DNA from: Stenocarpella maydis
Taxonomy: Eukaryota > Ascomycota > Sordariomycetes > Diaporthales > Diaporthaceae
DNA length: 64,000 nt
Direction: 5' to 3'
Assembly (NCBI GenBank): GCA_002270565.1
Contig: NQMI01000010.1
Location: forward strand, 360,661 to 424,660
Positions 23,564-35,449 of this stretch are shown one piece after another. A model generated the notes under the pieces. That model was not told the origin of the DNA. It made no database searches and worked only from the letters and a program-made list of their open reading frames with translations. How positions within the stretch are numbered: the first letter of the stretch is position 1; every line of letters begins with the position of its first letter. Made by a program: the position numbers and the translations under genes.

Positions 23564-24358
23564 CTAGACGTGCCTGATGCCCCTATATGACGGCCGGTGT
23601 ATCACGCGGGGTATGGGACATGCGACCTGTGCCGCAGCCCACCGCACAAGATTGCCCTCGCGCCCTTCCCTCCAGTCAAGGCCCACGAAGGAGCCCTGGA
23701 GCGACACCTTGGACTCCCCGAGCATCTTGGTGAAGAAACTCCGCGCGGGCTCGTTGTCGGACTCCCAGATGAGCTCGATCGACTCCCGCACCTCCTCGCC
23801 GGGCTCCTTGTCCCCGACCACCAGGGGCAGCAGCTGGCGCCTCCTCTTCTCGCCGGGCAGCGCCCACCACGCGTCCAGCACCGCCTTGAAGAGCTCGCTG
23901 CCGTAGCCCTGCCGCTGGAACTGGGGCTTTATCAGGATCTCGAGCCGCGTCCACCCCGACGTCGGCTGGTCCTCGCTGTCCGGGAGGCCGGCCTCGCCTA
24001 TGAGCTCGCCGGTGGAGGCCAGGAACGCGCCCCAGTACCAGTGGCGCTGGTCGTGTGGTGCCTGCAGGCGCTCCAGGTTCGCCCTCGACTCCTCGAGATC
24101 CCTGTCCGGCCGCCCGCGGGATGTGGAATGCACCTGTATCTCGGCTATGCTGCGGAGCTCGTGGAAGGCCTCGAGGTCAGACGGCACGAGAGGCCTGATG
24201 ACGAGCCTCTCCGTTTTGATCTCCGGGCGGTCCTCGACTTGGGGCAGTGGCCGCAGTGGCGCGCAGACATCATAGCTGAACCATACTGTGGAGGACAGCT
24301 TCTCGTATTCTTCATGTTCGAGATCGACATGGATTGTTGGTGGTGAGTCGCCTCCCAT
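23564..24358 (-). CDS. GNAT-family N-acetyltransferase
   Basis: A 264-residue single-exon protein starting at the ATG at 24358 (MGGDSPPTIHV). The frame is open further upstream, but that part is low in coding character. The domain runs from about residue 45 (ETERLVIRPL-like entry, here KTERLVIRPLVPSDLEAFHE) to about 190, with GWTRLEILIKPQFQRQGYGS holding the acetyl-CoA pyrophosphate loop Q-R-x-G-Y-G. This is the RimJ/RimL-type (Acetyltransf_3) layout. The acceptor substrate cannot be told from sequence; related fungal proteins are unstudied. No signal peptide or membrane segment, so probably cytosolic. Its neighbours give no hint of a pathway. Confidence 0.82.
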   Translation of the reverse strand: MGGDSPPTIHVDLEHEEYEKLSSTVWFSYDVCAPLRPLPQVEDRPEIKTERLVIRPLVPSDLEAFHELRSIAEIQVHSTSRGRPDRDLEESRANLERLQAPHDQRHWYWGAFLASTGELIGEAGLPDSEDQPTSGWTRLEILIKPQFQRQGYGSELFKAVLDAWWALPGEKRRRQLLPLVVGDKEPGEEVRESIELIWESDNEPARSFFTKMLGESKVSLQGSFVGLDWREGREGNLVRWAAAQVACPIPRVIHRPSYRGIRHV

Positions 24359-27300
24359 GGTGTCTACGGGTGTGTGTTGGATCCGGCTTTGGAGTCTGTG
24401 TGCGAGGTGCCGATGGCTGGCTTGTGGGTGATGGCCGGGGAGACTCGGGCAGGTGACCAAGAAACACAGCTCTTCTACGGGTATGTGTCCAACAGCCCTT
24501 GGGAGTGAGTGAGGCTTGGAGGGGATGGGGTTTCTTGGGGTGTCTTGAGATCAAGGTGCGATGAAGAAGTCAAGATGAGCATGGATGGAGGGGGGAAAGG
24601 GCGGGAGGCGTGTTATTTGAAACCTTGACATTCATCGCGGCGCGAGAGGTCAGTGGAGTGCCGTGAAAAAAAAAAATAGAACTCAGGGGCAGCAATAGAC
24701 GAAGACAAATCGGACCATCCCCAGCACCGACATCCGTATCGGTCCACCTGGACTCCAGGGCAGCGGCGCGAACCTTGGGGAAGGAAACCAAATTGGCACA
24801 GAAATCACCCGACCTTGTCAGAAAGGGAACGCGTGCACCAACGGTGTTTTGTTTTAGGAGGTGGAGAACAATGCAACGTGGACTTGCGGGCGAGATTGCT
24901 CTCGACGGCACGAAATCGCGATGGCGGCTGGTCATTGGCCTCCGTGATACCAATGGCGAGGGTCGGCCCGCACAACTCTCCATCCAACGGGACCCAGGAC
25001 ATCTCGGATGGGGGCTGCCATATGCAGTGAACGAGTCGTGGCTGCAGCGGAGTGCCCAGGGCCCCAACGCAAAGGGGGTGTGTGTCCACGCAGTCGCACA
25101 TCTCGGCACATCTGAGCGTTGCCGCGGAGGTTTCTCCGACAATCGCAATATACCCTGTCGTTATAGATCCAAGTGGTCAGAGGGCGTCATTCGGGACAGA
25201 GGCACTCGTTAGCGAGCGAATCCTACCAGTGATTAGAGAACTCACAGCCGAAGAGCCTCTCCCACACTAGCCGATCCCGGCCAATAATGCAGGCCCCCTG
25301 CGGGCCTGTTAACGTCCGGCGTATTGGGAACGAAAGCTTCAACGTGGGTGGTGCCCGGAGTGGGAATCCATGCGAGACTCCTTTTTCAGAAGAATGCTCG
25401 CGTAGACCGTGGCGCAGCAGCCTCCGAGGAGTTGGCTAAGCAATCCACAGCAAGTCCCAGGCTCCACTCTCCAGGGTAAACCAAACCAACATGCCCTCTG
25501 ATACATTCAACGGTGATGTTCCCCAGGCTGTCAACCACGCGATGATCAACATCCGGCTTGCCTTGCGGCCTCGGTGTGGAGTGGTTTCCCTGACCGATGT
25601 GACATAACAACACCGAGGCAGGTATAATGATAACACCCTGACCGCTCAGATCCCACAAAGGATAAAAAAAGATCAAATGTCTCAGCTTGGACTGTAGGCT
25701 TGGACAAAAGCTCGTAAAAAAGAAAAGTAGGGATGTAGTGTATATGGGTCCCCTTCTTAAACTCTACGTATGCAGACAGACGAGGGAGGTAAGCAATTAC
25801 CGGGTGTTGATGTAACAAGTTCAAGACCTTGTCGCATCGGGTGTGGGTCCAGGGCACCGGGGAATACATAGGATCCTACTTCATGTCCGGTTAAGTTCAC
25901 AAGGCCTGCTCTGATCAGGTAATCCGAGGATTCACATGCCTGCTCGGTACATGAACGTGCGCACGCCAATGCTTGCTGCTCATTTTGAATCTACCACGCT
26001 GATCCGCACACGTGATGGGTGATATTTGCTTCTTGCCAGCGTTCCAAACATGGTATACCCTACCCAAGACGATCTTACCTAGGTATATGGCCCATCGGAA
26101 TCCTGAGTTTGGCTGATTGGAAAAACTGTATAGAAATCGTGCCAATGTCTCTCGAGGGTCCCCGCCTTGCGTACGTGGTCTACGGGCCCCTCTGGGGTGA
26201 GCTGGCGGTGTGCTCTGGTCCATGCCTCTCCTGTCATCGCAACTGCTATCATCTTCACTGTTGGCCGTTGTCAGCTTTAGTCTAGATGAGAATAAACTTG
26301 CGGGTCTCATTTTTGGTTAAGCAAGGGCTTTGGCTGAGACCTGACAGATGTTCAGGGGTCCTCCCGTTAATGATAACGTGCCGGGCCCACGTTTACCGCA
26401 CCCCTTGACATAGAGATCCTTACAGTAAACCCTATAGTTAATTACATCTAACGAGAAACTCAAACGCACAGAACCATTATATATATATATATATATAATA
26501 TCAATTTAAATGATGCGATGTTTAAGAAAAACTTAAGCTTTTTAAACATTAAAATATTAAATACTTCTAGTAAAATATTCAGATCCAAGAGACATTATGT
26601 GGGGCAGCTTATCATTGGTGAAAAGGGGAAGGGGGGGTGAGAGCGAATTCCGCCGAACCGCTTCACGAAGTGGTAGGAGAATAGTAGAACAGCTCTAGAG
26701 GTTTCGAGTAGGCAATGTTCTGGCCATCCAAGACACTGGACTGAGTCGCCGCTTCTCTAGTTGACAGATTGAGTTCTCCAAGAAGCCTTGGTGGTAAGGT
26801 TGAAAATGGGGAGCATTCGAACTGAGCTTATCAGGGGGTGATGGACACAAAACTTACGAAATTGCAGACAATAGACAAATCGCTGCCCATCGGCCCAGCA
26901 ACTTCTCACACCATCAGTCCATTATGTGGTGGGCACAGGGATGCTGGGCTTTGCTATTGTAGGGCAAAAGCAACAATAGCATATACAAAGTCGCGCTAGC
27001 AGACGGAAACGGCGAGTGCATGGAGGCGTACAAGCTGGAATCTGTGGATAGCATGACTCGGATACTAAACCATCGGGTGCGCTAACGCCTTGTGCTCATA
27101 AATACATATGTAGGCGGCGATCTCGATGGCCGGATTACTCATACCACTGACAGCTTGATACTAGTGGAAGTTTGAGGACAGAACAGAAAAAGAATATGCT
27201 CTTGTTAGAACAGGCTGCGAATCTAAAGGCGTGCCTAGGTAGGGTCCGTTAAAGGTGAATTCTGGCTCCTCGAGGTTTATCCCGGGCTAGCCCCTAATTT

Positions 27301-27759
27301 AGCCTCGTGCACGGAGGTGCTTGTATATGAAAGGGGGGGGGGGGGGGAGAAAATCATTATACCCACTGACCCCTTTCCCCTCATATATCGCCAAGTCTGT
27401 CTCAGTTAGGAGACTCTACTAAGCTGCGTCAAAATATAATCGCTATATGCTACCAGGTAAGGCAAACGGCGGCGTCGTTTTTGCTCAAAATCGTGCAGTG
27501 ACATTATTCGTGACAACAAGACATGATCTATGCATGCCTCGCACTACAGCTCGAGAAATTGATGAAGCATGAACAAGCTATCAAATCTGAGATGTTAGCA
27601 CTGCACTGGCAGATCGTTGATCAAAACTTTAGCTAACCACGTCTCCATCCCACCAAGCGAACCGAGTCTCTACATTCATCCTGGCTCAGGGCTCTCAACT
27701 TCTTCCATCAATTCCCCCATCTACTCGGAATAAAGAAAGCTGCATCGGGGTATTAAGCT
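24359..27759. other. Long gene-poor spacer
   Basis: About 3.4 kb with no supportable gene. It includes a perfect TACCTAGGTA at 26076-26085, a (TA)n run at about 26479-26497 inside an A+T-rich pocket (26440-26590), and a run of 15 G at 27333-27347. The part next to 24358 is the presumed promoter of the acetyltransferase. Confidence 0.5.
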
Positions 27760-28561
27760 TCACTTCCACGTCATGCCCATGCGCTGGAGGTACGTAAAAA
27801 GGGACCCCTTTGGAATGTAGCCGGCGTAACGGGCTTCGCACCGTGCAGCAAACGAGCCTAAGAATAAAAAACACACCAGGTTCAGCATCAAAAAGAATCG
27901 GACACAAACTGAGATCCTCTGCTAAAAAGGAAGTCCAAAGAAGTTGACATTCTTGGGGGAAGTGTCTCAAGTTTCACCTACCTGCGACAGGTCCCAGCTC
28001 CCCAAACCCCAGCAGAGTCACCACCCACCTGGTCATGCGCACGAGGATCCCAAACGCAACCAGCGAGAGCAGGATCTCGATGACCACCTCGGCAGCCACC
28101 TCCCCGGGGTGCTCCCTGGCGTACTCCAGGAAGGAGCTGAAGTGATCCTCGGCGGTCGTCCTCGCGGCGTGGTACGCGTCCGTGAAGGCGACAGCCCAGC
28201 GCGCGTCGTCGCCGCCGTCGAGCTTGTTGCCGAGCATGGACCTCAGGGTGTGGAATATGTTTTCGGCCAGCCACTCGGACCAGCCGGCCGCGCCGACTGG
28301 GCCGTGGCGGCCCTCCAGCTCCTCCCTGAGCCTTGCACCCGTGTTTTTGGTGGTTCGGAGGATGGCGACGGTCCTGGCTGCGGTCTCCTCGTCCGAGGGC
28401 CGTTGGTCGGTGGTGCGGACTTGGCTCTCGGGGTAGCTCGGTGGGGGGGTCGACACGGGCTTCTCGTGGATCAAGTGGTAGGCGTATCGGTTGTCGCGGA
28501 GAGGTCGAGAGCTAGAGGTATCGACCCCGCCGCAGAGGCATGTAAGGATGGGCTTGATCAT
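27760..28561 (-). CDS. IFI6/IFI27-like (ISG12 family) membrane protein
   Basis: Exons are 27982-28561 and 27760-27857 on the minus strand, joined over a 124-base intron (GTAGGT ... TTAG), 225 residues. The start is the first in-frame ATG (MIKPILTCLCGG). The C-terminal third carries two hydrophobic parts, EVVIEILLSLVAFGILVR and WVVTLLGFGELGPVAG, and the second exon continues with GSFAARCEARYAGYIPKGSL and FTYLQRMGM, which is the fungal form of the interferon-induced 6-16 family signature. Without the intron the protein would stop right after GPVAGR, so exon 2 is needed. In animals this family sits in mitochondrial or nuclear membranes and affects apoptosis; the fungal role is unknown. The N-terminal half is variable and helical. 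Confidence 0.75.
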
Positions 28562-28904
28562 GGTCTGAAATGCACACTCTTCCTCAGGCGTGAACGGGGT
28601 AGTGCTGGTAGTACCACAGTGCACCCAAAGAGTGGCAAGAATGGGAACTGGTCGATGTTAAAAATGGAGGAGAGGTTTAGCAAGCCTGCCTGAAGTGAAC
28701 CAGCTCCGAGTGCTCCACACCACGCCAGCATTTACACGTAACTTGGAATGTCGACCGATGGTCACGTGGAATGCTGTGTAACCATCAAGTGTACTTATTC
28801 CCTGGGCTGTGCCCATCGTTGCCTTACTGTGGAACGCAGCACCCGCCCCTAACCCTGGAAACGGGGCATGTTTGAGAAGTATATAATCTCAGTTCCTTTT
28901 GTCA
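28562..28904. other. Promoter region of the IFI6/27-like gene
   Basis: About 340 bases with no coding signal beyond an open extension of the gene's frame to 28624 that lacks an ATG. Confidence 0.4.
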
Positions 28905-30000
28905 TCCTATTTCTATATACCTACGGAGCCTTCACCTAGAAGTCCCTCCGGCTGAACAAATATCAGCTTTCCACCCGATGTGTAGTACCGCGCCGGGTCA
29001 CCCGTGCGGTAGAAACGCGAGTTACTCGGTGGGCTGAGTCCCATCGCGGGCACCCACGCCGGCGGGACAGCAAGGAAGGCTGGATTCGGCCGCCTTGACA
29101 CTGTCGTTTAGATAGCCTCTGGCAGCGTTTTGGTCCCCTCGACTATAAGCTCTCCCGCAACCCCAACAAGCGCGGGTCGGTTTATGTTATCGGCGAGGGT
29201 ATCCAAACTTGGCAGCTGAAGGACGAGCCAACCAAGGCCGGATCGGATTCTTCACCAAACTGCTGGTTCCGCTATATAAAGCTACTGTGCATTCAGCAGG
29301 GGGTGTAAACTGTTATAAGATTTGCCTGCCCTGCCCAGGCCTTGAATAAATCGCTCGTAACTTTGTTGCTACCCATGATGATGTTCTTTATGTCCGGGAT
29401 CTCTTCCGGCGAAAGGAGTTGCAGGGCGGAATTAGCGTTGAGTAGATTCATAGACTCAGCAGGCCGGCTGATTCTGTCCTCGTCTGAGGGGATGCAGACA
29501 CATCTGCTGCTAAAGAGCCGTTATGGGTATCTTGCTAAAAGTAGCGTTGCAGGTGTAGTATGAGAAGTGGTAGTATTAATACGTCTTAGACCCATCAGTC
29601 CTCAGCAAACGGAATGATGTTCTATCGCTGTTGCTTTCGGCCGGCAGCAAAAGCACGGTCCTCTTGAGCCTCTGAAGTCGTTATGATGGATCCCTTAATG
29701 CCGTGTATGAGCATCTCAAGCCGCCCGATAGGGTGAGAAGCATCCCGCAGGAGAAATGTATATCCGCTTTTCAGAACGGCCATTATGGCTTACAACTATT
29801 TTACATGGACTTGTCAAATAGCAATGGGATGATACTTTTCCTCGGGGCTCTTGATGCTAATAACTCCACAGTTGGGTTGGATGATAGCTCGTCCGGCTCT
29901 CCGTATCTAAGGTTCCCATCCCACGTGTGGACGGCTGCTGTCGTTTGGCGACTTGACTACCTGCCCCTCGACAAGAGAATGCACGCACGAAGGACACCCC
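28905..30000 (-). pseudogene. Decayed NRPS adenylation-domain fragment
   Basis: Pieces of one adenylation (A) domain lie in order on the minus strand but in different frames with stops between them: TWDGNLRYGEPDELSS (core A1-A2 area, about 29890-29935), SIIPLLFDKSM, then LKSGYTFLLRDASHPIGRLE, then CIPSDEDRISRPAESMNLLN and LLSPEEIPDIKNIIMGSNKV (about 29370-29500), TPPAECTVALYSG (A5, about 29280), GVAGELIVEG (A6), and FYRTGDPARYYTSGGKLIFV (A7, about 28965-29020). The A3/A4 loop is lost. No condensation or carrier domain is recognised on either side. It is a dead remnant of a nonribosomal peptide synthetase; the amino acid once activated cannot be told. Confidence 0.8.
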
Positions 30001-30542
30001 TTATAGCAGGGGCCGGGATTCCACTGGAGTACATCGTGCTTCATCCTCACTGCACCCTGTCAGCTCTGCCGTGGTGGCCACCACACAGCAGGATGTACTC
30101 ATCAAGGTTGGTTTCCGCCAGCCATAAAGTCTCGTTCCCATAACTCCGTCTACGTCCCATAACCCCGTCTACCGAGCTCCGTACCCCGAAATGCTAGACA
30201 AACATGGAGAATTGCCACCAACCATCGGTAGCTCTACGAGGAATCCTGCCATGAACTAAACAACCCTGGCCCGACAAGAATGGCTGCGCACACGTCCCAG
30301 GTAACATTGATGGCCGTCAAAGGTCGCTGCCCGCTGAGTTTGTCTCCCGCGAATGAGCGAGTCACGTCTGTCCGAAACCGTGTCTCTGAGTGAGGTACCG
30401 CGGCGTTCAGTGCCGCCTCTACTACCCAGGGTTTGCAGGTCTGCGGCTCTGGGCCACGTCCTTCAGTTTCTAGAGCGTCCGGCCCCAGCGGGTCCTATTG
30501 CCCCCCTGGAGGAGCCGGATGCGTTCCCGCCGGTCGCTCTCA
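30001..30542. other. Spacer between NRPS relic and alpha-kinase
   Basis: About 540 bases; the left part may hold further unrecognisable NRPS sequence. No gene is supported. Confidence 0.4.
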
Positions 30543-31355
30543 TCACCTGGTCATCCTGGTCCGAGACGGGCGGGCCTGGTGCGCGGGCACGCGGGACACC
30601 ATGGTCGTGCCCCGCCGCTTGGAGTAGGCCGACTTGGTCTTGGACCTGGGCCTGACCCACCGAGGGTCGCAGAACCGCGTGCACCGGTGCCGCCGGAAGA
30701 AGGAGTGGATCCCGTCCGGCCCGAGGTCGCCGGGGCCGCAGCTGTAGGAGGCCGACATGATGATCGGGTCGGAGAGCACGCTTTGGGCGACAGGCGGGAG
30801 TGTCAGCACGGCATGCATGTGAGACATGGCTGCTCGGACGGGGTGAGAGGGTGGGACCTACAACACGTCCCCATGCGTGCCGCCCTGCAGGTCGCACAGC
30901 AGGAACTGGCCGCCGGTGATGTGGTACGAGAAGTGGCTCAGCGCCTGCATAGCGTCGCACCACCAGTCCCCGGGCTGGTGCGGGACCCAGCCGGTGTTGC
31001 TATTGAACTTGCAGAAGTTGACTATAAACGGCTCCACCAGGGCCTTGCGCCCGTCGCGCCGGTACTGCCATATCTGCGGGCGGCTCATGACGATGCGCCG
31101 GCGGGAGCCCGCGACGCCGGCGGCGTGCCAGCTGTCGATGATGGCCTGGGCCCGGTCGATGATGTTGAGCTCCTCCTGGAAGTAGTGGTCCTCGAAGGCG
31201 GAGCTGGCCTTGAACTCCTTGGCCACGCACGCCTGCCCGGCCCTGGCGCCCGCGATGTAGCGGCCCTGCCACACGTTCTTGAAGGTCCCGGTCGCGAAGA
31301 GGCGGTCCCGGTTGATGTCGGCCGCCGTGGCGTCGTTGTTCCTGGCACAAGACAT
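30543..31355 (-). CDS. Alpha-kinase domain protein (atypical kinase)
   Basis: Exons are 30862-31355 and 30543-30780 on the minus strand, 243 residues, joined as GTHGDVF-VLSDPIIM across an 81-base intron. Alpha-kinases (the eEF2 kinase and myosin heavy-chain kinase fold) phosphorylate Ser/Thr and have a structural zinc. Visible are GTFKNVWQGRY, the ATP-site lysine in ACVAKEFKA, QALSHFSYHITGGQFLLCDL followed by QGG, and the zinc-site set HSFFRRHRCTRFC. The start is the ATG at 31355, but the frame stays open upstream to 31496 with plausible sequence (THSLPTGINFRISSE), so the true N-terminus may lie in an earlier exon that I could not define. The product is nearly all kinase domain. The C-terminus is basic. 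Fungal members are multi-copy and of unknown target. Confidence 0.85.
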
Positions 31356-33928
31356 GGCGGCGGCGGCGTCTCCTGTACGCTCTGATGAGATGCGGAAGTT
31401 TATACCAGTTGGCAATGAGTGGGTCTGGGTTCCTAGGACCACGCCTCTCACAATGGCGGGCAATCTGTTGCAGTCCAGCTGGGCTCCTCGGGTCACGCTT
31501 TAAATGGTGGTCGGTGTCCCGGGTGGGCTCAGGTGCTCGTTTGAAGCTGTCGTGTCCTGGGGATAGCAGCTCATACAGCAAGCTGGAGCATGGGAGGGTA
31601 GGCCAGTCCGGTGGGTAATGTACAAGTGAGGAAAGTGGCTTGAAGACTACTCATGCCATGCCGTCGAGTCAAGCCATCTAGTAATGAGGTGTTTTGTTGC
31701 TGTTGGCCGAGTCCTCACCAAACACGGAAGCAAGGTCAGATTTGTAACTGAGGAAGAGAATCCGCCTGGCGCTCGAAACCGTCAATACGCCGCCACGTGG
31801 TTGCGTGTGGATTGGGCAGAGAAAGGTGAGGCGGTTGCTGAGCGTGTCGGTCTGCAGAGCGGTAAATGGCTGCAGGGCACCCCTATCGTGCGGTCAGCCG
31901 CCCTTGAGCATGAAGCCTGGGCGAGGCCGGCCCAGGGCAGCAGCGTATCGGAGGGTGTTTTAGGTATCCACAGCCAGTCTGATGCGATTGTTTCGAGAAC
32001 AAAAGCAATGCGCCCTCCGCCCACGTAGCCGGCACCAGGCATCACCTGCCCCTGAAGCCCTCACGTGCTACTAGTATCATTCGTCCGAAACGCAGCCATC
32101 TCGGACCCACACGCCACAGCCGCCGCCTCACTGGTGGTCGTCTGAGGCTAGCTGCATTTCCAGAAGCCTTAGTCCACCATGCTGGTAGGCGCGGAAGCGG
32201 TCCCTGAAGAACGCAGATCCCCCGAGCCAGATTGCCTCTGGGATCTCCCATAGCCTACCGATGTGCCTAGAGCCGAACCTTAAGGCCCCGCTAGGGCGTG
32301 ATATAACGCAGGGGTAGAAACTTGGTCACTGACGGCACCGCTCCCTTTCGACGGAGAGTGGCAAATCAGAGGGTGGGGATTGCCTCCCACCGCCGCAAAG
32401 TCAGCAATCTAGACTGCCTGGGAGGCCCGCGGCATTTTCACTGGGCTCGGTGCGGCAATATTAGTAGGGATTCCCCGGCATGCCCTGCTTCCCTTTAATG
32501 CCTTCACATGGGCTCTGGCGGCCTTCTTTTGTCATGGCCATCTTGCCTCGTGTACATATACTGACACTGAGCAGATAACCAGGGTCCAGTCTGCCTCTGC
32601 CGTTGTGTTCTTTGGACCAAGTGGTGGCGGGATCTGGGGAATCGCCGGGCGAAGCCATAAGGCACGTCCCCCACGGTGGCCCGGGGCCCTCCTGGGAATA
32701 TCCATGACCAGCTGGGTGGTAGGAACTCGTCCTCACTAGAAACCCCTCAGCATCAACCGGACTTGGTCGCGTTGGCTAGGACCTGGCAGGTTAGTCTCCT
32801 AGAGACTGATGCAAGACCGTACGGCAGCTGACGCATGGGATGTGTGGTGAGGATCAAAGCCGACCAGCTAAACGTGATCCATACGCGGGCATCCAGGCAC
32901 TGTCTATCTCGGTTAGGGTTCATCTGGCGTACAGACCAGAGCACAATAACAGGATACAGTGTATGTACCCTGATTGCCATCCGGGAATGGCGAAGCAACC
33001 CAACATTCAAGGATGGTCAGCACGTAGCCAGATCCCCGCCTAGGCCACGGCAGTTAGTATACACACGATTGTCCTTCAAACGGGCCATCAGGGGTATGAG
33101 GATGTGAGCTTTGTGGGCGGCATGGATTGAGAGGGGTTCGCTGTTGCACATTGAGACACGTATCTCCACGCCAGTACTGAACAAACAAAGTATGGAGTTG
33201 CACACTGGTGTCATTTTGTGTTTTGAGTATTGCAGACAACTGTTGGGCTCGATGAACACTTCCAGGTACGGGTAAGTAGAGCTATCTAAATACATATACT
33301 AGGGATCCGAGGCGGGAGGGAGGCTGGGATGGCACCGCAAGTGACATGGGCGCACATCTGTCAAGCCCATCAGGCGACTCCGAAAGGCATGGGCCTGGCC
33401 GGTGATACTGCCAGGTTGTGCATCAAGCACCGGTGTACGTATAGGTGGGGTGGTGACGGGCTCTTATTCTCATTGGACAAGTTCCAAATCTCAAGGATAT
33501 CTCCTGCAAGATGAGCGTAGGTAGCCCATGAATAATTGCCGAGGACCGCAGCCAATCGCAGCCAGGACTCCAAATATGAGAATGATGTGACAACAGGCAA
33601 CGAGGACTGGCACATATCCACCACACAATCGGCTCCCGGGAACTGCACGTGCAGATGTGATGATTTTGAAAGCACAGCCTGTATACAGGCATGGAATAGA
33701 CGTAGCTGACTCGACGCAAGAACTGGCGGCGTTGCCTGTGCCACAGCCGTAGCCGGAAGAGCAGGGCGCAGCCAGACGGCCCGGGTTGTTGATTACGACT
33801 CCCACCGACTCCCATACAGGCGCCCAGTGGAACGGATTCAATCATGCGAGCGCGGTAATGACCAGAGAATGTGTTGCATTCGTTCTCCCCCCTCAGCAGC
33901 CCCCCGCGACGCCCAAGGACAGGACAGT
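31356..33928. other. Long gene-poor spacer
   Basis: About 2.5 kb with no supported gene; open frames are short and of no known family. The segment next to 31355 may include an upstream exon of the alpha-kinase. Confidence 0.45.
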
Positions 33929-35449
33929 CTACAGCTTCGCGAACACGGTGGGCACGGCGCCGCTCGTCTCGATGAGGGTGCTCTTGTTCCTCGTCCAGCC
34001 CTCGAGCCCCCTGCGGCCGTTCTCGACGCCCAGCCCGCTGAGCTTCCAGCCGCCCACGGCCATCTCGGCGGGCGACTCGCCCCAGGTGTTGACCCAGGTG
34101 ATGCCGGCCTCGAGCCGGGCGACGACCTGGTGGCACTGGTTGACGTCGCTGCCGAAGACGCCGGCGGCGAGGCCCAGGTCGGTGGCGTTGGCGCGCGCGA
34201 CGGCCTCGTCGACGGTGTCGTAGGGCAGGATGGCCATGACGGGGCCGAAGATCTCGTCGCGCACGATGCGCATGTCGTCGGTGCAGTCGGTGAAGACGGT
34301 GGGCTGGACCCAGTAGCCGGCCCTGAGCGCCGCGGGCACCGCCACCGCGCCGGGGGACGTGTCGCCGCCGCAGAGGAGCCGGGCGCCGTCGCGCTCGACG
34401 CCGTGGCGGATGTAGCCGACGACCTTGTCGCGGTGGGCGGCGCTGCTGAGCGGGCCAAAGTTGGTGGCCGGGTCGAACGGGTCGCCGGCGCGGACGTGGC
34501 GCATGCGGCCGGCCAGCACGCGCTCGAACTCGCGCAGCATGGGCCGCGGCACAAAGACGCGCGTGCCGTTGGTGCAGACCTGGCCCGAGCTGAAGAAGTT
34601 GGCCATCATGGCGCCGTCGACGGCGCTCCCGACGTCGCAGCCCGGCAGCACGACGAGGGGGCTCTTGCCGCCGAGCTCCATGGTCGCGTACTTGAGCCCT
34701 GCGCCCGCCGCGGCGGCGACGCGCTTGCCGGTGGAGACCTGGCCGGTGAAGCTGACCTTGGCGATGCGCGGGTGGGAGGCCAGCTGGGCGCCGACGTCGC
34801 CGGCGCCGTAGACGACGTTGAAGACGCCTGCGGGCAGGCCGGCGTCGCGGTAGAGCTCGGCGAGGCGCTGGGCGTGCAGGGGCGTGAACTCGCTCGGCTT
34901 GTAGACGAGGGTGTTGCCGGCGGCGAGGCAGGGCGCCGACTTCCACAGGGCGATCTGGAGGGGGTAGTTCCAGGCGCCGATGGCGGCGCACACGCCGAGG
35001 GGCTCCTTGGAGGTGGTGACGGACGCGCCGGGGCGCAGGCGGAAGCTCTCACCGTTGAGCCCGCCCGAGGCCACCAGCGACGCGTAGTACTCGAGCACGT
35101 CGGCGCCGGTGGCGACGTCGACGACGGACGTCTCTGAGTAGGGCTTGCCCGTGTCCAGGGTCTCGACGCGGGCCAGCTCGTCGTTGCGCTCGCGCAGCAG
35201 GGCCACGGCGCGGTGCAGGACCCGGCTGCGCTCGACCGGCGGCGTGGCGGACCACGACGCGAAGGCGGATGCCGCGCTGGCGATGGCGGCGTCGACGGCC
35301 CCGCGCGACGACGCGTGGATGGTTGCCGTGGGCCTGGCCGTCGACGGGTCGACGGTCTGGAACGTGCCCGGGCTGTCAGCCGACGGCTGCGCCCTGCCAC
35401 CGTAGAAGGTATGGCGGTCCTCCTCCGGGGGGGACGCAACAGAGCCCAT
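33929..35449 (-). CDS. Betaine aldehyde dehydrogenase
   Basis: Oxidises betaine aldehyde to glycine betaine with NAD(P). It is a single 506-residue exon, normal for the family. ALDH hallmarks are [13 protein letters not shown] near residue 155, [19 protein letters not shown], the catalytic Glu in [10 protein letters not shown], the catalytic Cys in [14 protein letters not shown] near 290, and [14 protein letters not shown]. The tail [15 protein letters not shown] is of the betaine-aldehyde type. The last three residues are AKL, a PTS1-like peroxisomal signal. It is divergent from the choline oxidase gene at 37846, whose product is its substrate; the two are 2.4 kb apart. Very strong G+C bias produces long false frames on the other strands. 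Family is certain; the exact substrate is inferred from the neighbour. Confidence 0.88.
   Translation of the reverse strand: MGSVASPPEEDRHTFYGGRAQPSADSPGTFQTVDPSTARPTATIHASSRGAVDAAIASAASAFASWSATPPVERSRVLHRAVALLRERNDELARVETLDTGKPYSETSVVDVATGADVLEYYASLVASGGLNGESFRLRPGASVTTSKEPLGVCAAIGAWNYPLQIALWKSAPCLAAGNTLVYKPSEFTPLHAQRLAELYRDAGLPAGVFNVVYGAGDVGAQLASHPRIAKVSFTGQVSTGKRVAAAAGAGLKYATMELGGKSPLVVLPGCDVGSAVDGAMMANFFSSGQVCTNGTRVFVPRPMLREFERVLAGRMRHVRAGDPFDPATNFGPLSSAAHRDKVVGYIRHGVERDGARLLCGGDTSPGAVAVPAALRAGYWVQPTVFTDCTDDMRIVRDEIFGPVMAILPYDTVDEAVARANATDLGLAAGVFGSDVNQCHQVVARLEAGITWVNTWGESPAEMAVGGWKLSGLGVENGRRGLEGWTRNKSTLIETSGAVPTVFAKL

Noticed and set aside
28562..28624. Upstream extension of the IFI6/27-like frame to 28624
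   Set aside because: The extension begins with GTG, not ATG; the first in-frame ATG is at 28561.
30498..31385. Open frame of 295 codons (+) across the alpha-kinase
   Set aside because: Antisense shadow; the minus strand carries clear alpha-kinase motifs and a phase-consistent intron.
33423..35137. Very long open frames of 403-522 codons on both strands over the aldehyde dehydrogenase
   Set aside because: They are out-of-frame readings of a very G+C-rich gene, dominated by Arg, Ala and Pro, with no family resemblance; the real frame is 33929-35449 on minus.
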